A stretch of 64,000 bases of DNA, taken from Geomonas paludis (GTDB lineage: Bacteria > Desulfobacterota > Desulfuromonadia > Geobacterales > Geobacteraceae). The DNA is taken from contig NZ_BLXY01000001.1 of assembly GCF_014193585.1 (NCBI RefSeq), positions 788,033 through 852,032 of the forward strand, given 5' to 3'. The position numbers and the translations under genes are program-made. Positions 59,217-64,000 of the stretch are shown here, in pieces (the first letter of the stretch is position 1; the number at the start of each line of letters is the position of its first letter). Under the pieces are notes generated by a model. The model was given only the letters and a program-made list of their open reading frames with translations. It did not search any database and was not told the DNA's origin.

Positions 59217-60428
<1,212 letters not shown>

Positions 60429-60535
60429 CCGGAGGCTTCGAAAAATGTTGTAATGGGGACGGGGCTTGGTTAGGATGGGTCAGGTCAAAGAGTTGTTAAA
60501 ACAGCCGGTTGGGCTGATGGTTGGAGGCCAACGGA

Positions 60536-61453
60536 ATGGAAGAAGCTATTGAAAGTTTGAGGCGGAGCGTTGCCCGATGGACCGAACAGGGAGAGTTGTT
60601 CGAGACACCAGTCCCGGGGCTGTCATTGTTCAAAAGGGAAGCAGTGACCGAGCCGGTGAGTGGTATGTACGAGCCCAGTGTCTGCCTGGTGGCGCAGGGA
60701 GCCAAGCGCGTCCAGCTCGGTGATGAGACCCTGGTCTACGATGCCAATCACTTCCTGATCACGTCCGTGCATCTGCCCACGGTGGTGCAGATCATCGAGG
60801 CGAGCCCCGAAAAGCCCTACCTCGGCCTGCGGCTCATGCTCGATCTGCGCGAGGTGTCCCAGCTCATGCTGGATAGCAACCTCCCCCAGCCCCGTACCCA
60901 GCAGTCCAGCCGCGGCATGGCGGTCGGCGAGGTGACGGTGCCGCTCATCAGCGCCTTCCAGCGGCTGCTCGACCTGCTTGACGAGGAGAAGGACGTCCCG
61001 ATTCTTGCGCCGATGATTCAGCGCGAGATCATCTACCGGTTGCTCGTTGGCGACCAGGGGGCGCGCCTGAGACAGATCGCCTCGGCGGGAAGCCAGAGCC
61101 AGCAGATCGCCCGGGCCATCGACTGGCTGAAGGGTAACTTCGCCAACCCGCTGCGCATCGACGAGTTGGCGACCAAGGTCAACATGAGCACTTCCACCTT
61201 TCACCACCACTTCCGGACGCTGACCGCCATGAGCCCGTTGCAGTACCAGAAGATGTTGCGCCTGAACGAGGCCCGGCGCCTGATGCTGACCGAACGCCTC
61301 GACGCCACCACCGCCGCCTTCAACGTCGGTTACGAGAGCGCCTCCCAGTTCAGCCGGGAGTACAGCCGCCTTTTCGGGACCCCGCCGCTGCGGGACATCA
61401 CCCATTTGCGCCGCATGGCTACCGGCGACCTGCCCACCTCCGTCTCGGCGTAA
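60536..61453 (+). CDS. AraC-family regulator (YqhC-like)
   Basis: 305 residues from ATG 60536; GGAGG lies eight bases upstream and overlaps an in-frame TTG at 60521. N-terminal AraC_N cupin-like domain (YEPSVCLVAQGAKRVQLGDE, FLITSVHLPTVVQI) and two HTH motifs at the C-terminus (LRIDELATKVNMSTSTFHHHF and TTAAFNVGYESASQFSREY). E. coli YqhC has the same plan and turns on aldehyde reductases; the divergent aldo/keto reductase here fits that role. Confidence 0.92.
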   Translation: MEEAIESLRRSVARWTEQGELFETPVPGLSLFKREAVTEPVSGMYEPSVCLVAQGAKRVQLGDETLVYDANHFLITSVHLPTVVQIIEASPEKPYLGLRLMLDLREVSQLMLDSNLPQPRTQQSSRGMAVGEVTVPLISAFQRLLDLLDEEKDVPILAPMIQREIIYRLLVGDQGARLRQIASAGSQSQQIARAIDWLKGNFANPLRIDELATKVNMSTSTFHHHFRTLTAMSPLQYQKMLRLNEARRLMLTERLDATTAAFNVGYESASQFSREYSRLFGTPPLRDITHLRRMATGDLPTSVSA

Positions 61454-61490
61454 CCCGTCGCTCGATCCCGCTGCTTACCCATGTTTCGAG

Positions 61491-61607
61491 TCCCCTCTCC
61501 CTCTGGGAGAGGGTGGCCGGAGGCCGGGTGAGGGGTGTTGCCACATGGGGTCATGTCGCCTCCCGGCAAGGCCCTCACCCCTGCCCCTCTCCCGGAGGGC
61601 GAGGGGG
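61491..61607. repeat. dispersed palindromic repeat, family B, copy 5 (diverged)
   Basis: CCCCTCTCCCTCTGGGAGAG, GGCCGGAGGCCGGGTGAGGG, centre, CCCTCACCCC, CTCTCCCGGAGGGCGAG. The inner box differs (GGCCGGAGGCC). A further hairpin GAAGGTCATCAC/GTGATGACCTTC at 61621-61652 follows; the remaining 90 bases up to 61742 show nothing. Confidence 0.88.
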
Positions 61608-61620
61608 TGGCACCTAAACT

Positions 61621-61652
61621 GCGAAGGTCATCACCAAAAAAGTGATGACCTT
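61621..61652. terminator. hairpin, possible terminator of araC-type gene
   Basis: GAAGGTCATCAC/GTGATGACCTTC, a perfect 12-bp stem with a short A-rich loop. No T run on either side, so its role is uncertain. Confidence 0.4.
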
Positions 61653-61742
61653 CGCCAAAAGGTTGATGTCTTTACCGGCCGAGGTTTTCGACGGTTTTAT
61701 TGGGAAGAGACGCGTGGGCGCGACGGGCGGGCGCGGCTGACG

Positions 61743-61982
61743 TCATTGCTGGTCCTCGATGTTCCAGTACCCCGGCTTGGCGCATGTGCTGAGGTCTCCA
61801 CTATCCGTCGCAGAAGCAGCCGACTCCCGGGGTTGTACCGCTGCTTCCTTGGTGAGGATTACCATTTCGACCTCCTCCCCCACGTGACTCTTGATCACCC
61901 CGACATCCTGGCCTTTCTTCAACTCGAGGACTATGTGACCATCGTCGTCCTGTCCAATTATCCCCGTTGCTCTCAGTTTCAT
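61743..61982 (-). CDS. small hypothetical protein
   Basis: 79 residues from ATG 61982, with GAGGAGGT six bases upstream, which is the best evidence that it is real. The first 50 residues look like a small beta-barrel (RATGIIGQDDDGHIVLELKKG, GEEVEMVILTKE). The rest is polar and ends WNIEDQQ. No family recognised; no neighbours on the same strand close enough for an operon. Confidence 0.6.
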   Translation of the reverse strand: MKLRATGIIGQDDDGHIVLELKKGQDVGVIKSHVGEEVEMVILTKEAAVQPRESAASATDSGDLSTCAKPGYWNIEDQQ

Positions 61983-62114
61983 GGATAACCTCCTCTGTTG
62001 ATGTGGTCGGGAAAAAGCACTCACGAATCGTGCCATGTGATTAGAAAAAGTCAACGTGTTGGGCGGGGGATGAGGACCTGGAAAAGCGCGATGGGTAAGG
62101 TGGGGGCAGGAACG

Positions 62115-62182
62115 AAAAGAGCGGCTGCTTCCCAGCGATGACCGTTGTGGTATCGCAGCGAAGAGCCGCTCTCATTTTTTCT
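62115..62182. terminator. bidirectional terminator after the thioredoxin operon
   Basis: Outer stem GAGCGGCT/AGCCGCTC (62119-62126 with 62164-62171) around an inner CAGCGAT/ATCGCAGCG hairpin. A T run follows on the plus strand and TTTTCG on the minus strand. Confidence 0.7.
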
Positions 62183-62200
62183 ACGTGCAGCTGCCAGTGC

Positions 62201-62725
62201 CTATTCGGCGAGCAGCCTCTTGATGGTGTCTTCCATCGCCTTCGCGGTCTGGTCCGAGAAGCCCTGGAACCGTTCCACGACCACTCCCTTCTTGTTGATC
62301 ACGAAGACGGTAGGGATGGAGCGCAGCCCGTACTCGGTCTGCATCTCCTCGCCTGCTATGGCGACCGGATAGCTGATCCTGCGCTCGTTGATGAAGGTCT
62401 TGACGTCGCGGTCGCTTCCTTCATCGACGCTGACTCCCAGCACCTGCAGCCCCTGCTTGCCGTACTTGGCCCTCAGCGAGTTCAGGTGGGGGATGGCTTC
62501 CTTACAGGGGATGCACCAGGTGGCGAAGAAGTCCATCACCAGCACGTAGCCCTTGTAATTGTTCAACGTGATCGGCTGGCCGGAAGTGGTGGTCAGCTTG
62601 ATCGGGGGAGCGGGGTCACCTTTTTGCAGTATGGCGTGGGCGGACTGCGTGAAGAGCAGCAGGCCTGCCAGCGCCAGGGGGGTGATCCTCAACAGGGATT
62701 TCTTCAACTGCATCAGCTTTTTCAT
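62201..62725 (-). CDS. TlpA-like periplasmic thioredoxin
   Basis: 174 residues. Signal peptide to about QSAHA, then a TlpA/ResA fold with WCIPC (C71, C74), the cis-proline loop SIPTVFVI and VSVDEGSD insert. It reduces disulfides in the periplasm, e.g. apocytochrome c haem sites, which suits a cytochrome-rich organism. It starts two bases after the trxA stop codon. Confidence 0.92.
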   Translation of the reverse strand: MKKLMQLKKSLLRITPLALAGLLLFTQSAHAILQKGDPAPPIKLTTTSGQPITLNNYKGYVLVMDFFATWCIPCKEAIPHLNSLRAKYGKQGLQVLGVSVDEGSDRDVKTFINERRISYPVAIAGEEMQTEYGLRSIPTVFVINKKGVVVERFQGFSDQTAKAMEDTIKRLLAE

Positions 62726-62727
62726 TT

Positions 62728-63057
62728 TTAGAGAGCCTTATTGATCAGGGCCTCCAGCTGGGCTTTCGGGATTGCGCCGACCACCTGGTCCAGCACTTTG
62801 CCGTCCTTGATCAGGATGACGGTGGGAATCCCGCGCACGCCGTACTTGCCGGGGGTCGCCGGGTTGTCGTCAACGTTGACTTTGCCTACTTTAACGCGTC
62901 CTTCGTACTCGGACGCCACGGTATCGATGAGGGGCGCGATTGCTTTGCAGGGGGCACACCAGGTGGCCCAGAAGTCTACCAGCACCGGGATGTCGGACTG
63001 CAGGACTTCCTTGTCAAAGTTGTCATCGGTAAAGGTATGTACGTTTTCGCTGGCCAT
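62728..63057 (-). CDS. trxA: thioredoxin
   Basis: 109 residues from ATG 63057 (AAGGAG eight bases upstream). Active site WCAPC (33-37), cis-proline loop GIPTVILI, and buried Asp27-equivalent in VLVDFW. Cytoplasmic disulfide reductase. Pairing with an exported TlpA-like gene suggests a shared thiol-redox unit, with electrons normally crossing by a CcdA or DsbD protein encoded elsewhere. Confidence 0.95.
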   Translation of the reverse strand: MASENVHTFTDDNFDKEVLQSDIPVLVDFWATWCAPCKAIAPLIDTVASEYEGRVKVGKVNVDDNPATPGKYGVRGIPTVILIKDGKVLDQVVGAIPKAQLEALINKAL

Positions 63058-63091
63058 GGAACCTTCTCCTTTAATAAAAAAAGTGAGTTCT

Positions 63092-63119
63092 ACTATAAAG
63101 GAGCCGATGAAAAAAGCAA
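63092..63119 (-). promoter_or_regulatory. candidate promoter of trxA-tlpA
   Basis: Minus strand TTGCTT (63114-63119), 16 bases, TATAGT (63092-63097), about 35 bases before the ATG at 63057. Confidence 0.4.
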
Positions 63120-63284
63120 GGAGTAAATGCCCCTTGGGTGAGAGGCTGTTAAGGTGGCCAAACCCCTCTGCATCGTTGACGTATTCAGCATTGACAGGGC
63201 GGCGGGATAGGGCCATATTGGGGCGGCCGCCCCGCCATAATCAATGTGGTTGGAGCGGTATTGCGGGGAAAACAAGGAGTGCTC

Positions 63285-63959
63285 GTGCCTCATTACCCGA
63301 TAAACCTGAACCTGAAGGACCGCCTGGTGGTAGTGGTCGGTGGAGGCAGGGTGGCGGCCCGCAAAGTGGCGCGGCTGGTCGGTGCCGGCGCGCGCGTCAC
63401 CGTGGTGGCCCCCGTGGTCGAAGAAAGCCTGGCAGCACTCGCCGCGCAGGGGCGCATCGTCCATCTGTGCCGCAGCTACCGCCCCGGCGACCTCTCCGGA
63501 GCGACCCTCGCCTTTGCCGCCACCAGTGAGCCCGCCGTCAATCGCGAGGTGGCGCGGGCTGCCCGCGAACTGAATCTCCTCGTCGACTGTGTCGATCTGC
63601 CGGAGGACGGTGACTTCGTGACACCAGCGGTTCTCGAACAGGGAGACCTGCTCATTACGGTGTCGACTGGTGGAGCCAGCCCCTCTCTGTCAAAAAGGAT
63701 CGTGGACCAACTGAGGTGCCAGTTCGGTCCTGAATACGGTGAGGCTGTGGCGCTTTTAAGTGCCGTCCGTGAAAAGCTATTGACTGAAAAGGCGGGGAAC
63801 GCATACAATGACACGGTTTTTGCCGAGCTTGCCGCGCTGGACCTCCCTGCGCTAATCAAAAACGGGCAGAGAGATGCCATAGACCAGATACTCCAGAAGC
63901 TCTCCGCTGCCGGGGCCGCACCGGGCTCGGTAGGGGCAGGAAAAGAGGACCCTTCATGA
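63285..63959 (+). CDS. precorrin-2 dehydrogenase / sirohydrochlorin ferrochelatase (CysG N-terminal type)
   Basis: 224 residues from GTG 63285 (AAGGAG six bases upstream). Rossmann start LVVVVGGGRVAARKVARLV, then VDCVDLPEDGDFVTPAVLEQGDLLITVSTGGASPSLSKRI, the Met8/CysG-N signature. It oxidises precorrin-2 to sirohydrochlorin and may insert iron to give sirohaem. The methyltransferase part of CysG is absent. The stop overlaps the next start (ATGA), as in Geobacter hem operons. Confidence 0.92.
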   Translation: MPHYPINLNLKDRLVVVVGGGRVAARKVARLVGAGARVTVVAPVVEESLAALAAQGRIVHLCRSYRPGDLSGATLAFAATSEPAVNREVARAARELNLLVDCVDLPEDGDFVTPAVLEQGDLLITVSTGGASPSLSKRIVDQLRCQFGPEYGEAVALLSAVREKLLTEKAGNAYNDTVFAELAALDLPALIKNGQRDAIDQILQKLSAAGAAPGSVGAGKEDPS

Positions 63960-64000
63960 ACGCCTTGCTCTTCAACAGCACCCTGGTCATCTACGCGGTC
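63956..64000 (+). CDS. start of a membrane protein, probably CcsA/HemX type (3' truncated by window edge)
   Basis: Fifteen codons, MNALLFNSTLVIYAV, hydrophobic and overlapping the previous stop by four bases. In Geobacter the gene following the sirohaem enzyme is usually a CcsA/HemX-like cytochrome c assembly protein, followed by hemA. The assignment rests on position and the hydrophobic start only. Confidence 0.5.
   Translation, partial: MNALLFNSTLVIYAV

Overview
The window is high-GC, gene-dense bacterial DNA with few gaps. The gene content points to the Geobacterales, probably a Geomonas or Citrifermentans-like soil or sediment anaerobe. It has a membrane-bound uptake [NiFe]-hydrogenase, a tungsten-type aldehyde oxidoreductase, multihaem-style small cytochromes, many hybrid histidine kinases and c-di-GMP effectors (PilZ, MshEN). 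Species cannot be fixed from sequence reading alone. Family names rest on motifs read by eye; no database search was run.

Layout. 1-6031: 3' end of polA, a membrane PilZ protein, then a divergent pair of units: a GspE/PilB-type ATPase with an HDOD protein (-) and an Smr protein (+). 6183-12322: an RCC1-repeat lipoprotein, ROK sugar kinase, FKBP, DUF2235 hydrolase, thiamine-binding-type protein and an SDR. 12457-14325: a receiver/PilZ/cytidylate-kinase-like operon behind a strong sigma-28 (FliA) promoter match. 14350-22990: GH13 enzyme, MarR, two hybrid kinases, a receiver with a C-terminal cysteine motif, and ModA. 23351-30645: sensor kinase and NarL-type regulator directly upstream of a hydrogenase operon (small subunit, large subunit, cytochrome b, maturation protease, cytochrome c). 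30913-38230: a seven-gene tetR-tolC-hlyD-ABC export operon with a clear promoter and operator. 38332-38638: a 19-bp tandem repeat and tRNA-Asn. 38925-47462: CDF-like transporter, MscL, two OmpA paralogues, a three-gene unit of unclear role, and a 2-hydroxyacyl-CoA-dehydratase-type protein with its ATP-dependent activator. 47613-53995: gcvT-gcvH-gcvPA-gcvPB followed by lipM and lipA, i.e. glycine cleavage plus lipoylation of GcvH. 54111-64000: flavodoxin/CMD pair, aldehyde oxidoreductase with Tat ferredoxin, alcohol dehydrogenase, aldo/keto reductase with AraC regulator, thioredoxins, and the start of a sirohaem/haem operon.

Intergenic spaces hold at least six families of dispersed palindromic repeats (called A to F here). 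Two copies have run into genes and supply their C-termini: family A in lipA and family D in an ABC ATPase. No insertion sequence, prophage, rRNA or CRISPR array was seen. The most notable points are the FliA-type promoter on the PilZ/kinase-like cassette, the repeat-derived C-termini, the MshEN-motif-rich secretion ATPase, the dehydratase/activator pair resembling double-cubane cluster reductases, and a CDF-like protein whose metal site reads D/E/C/C.
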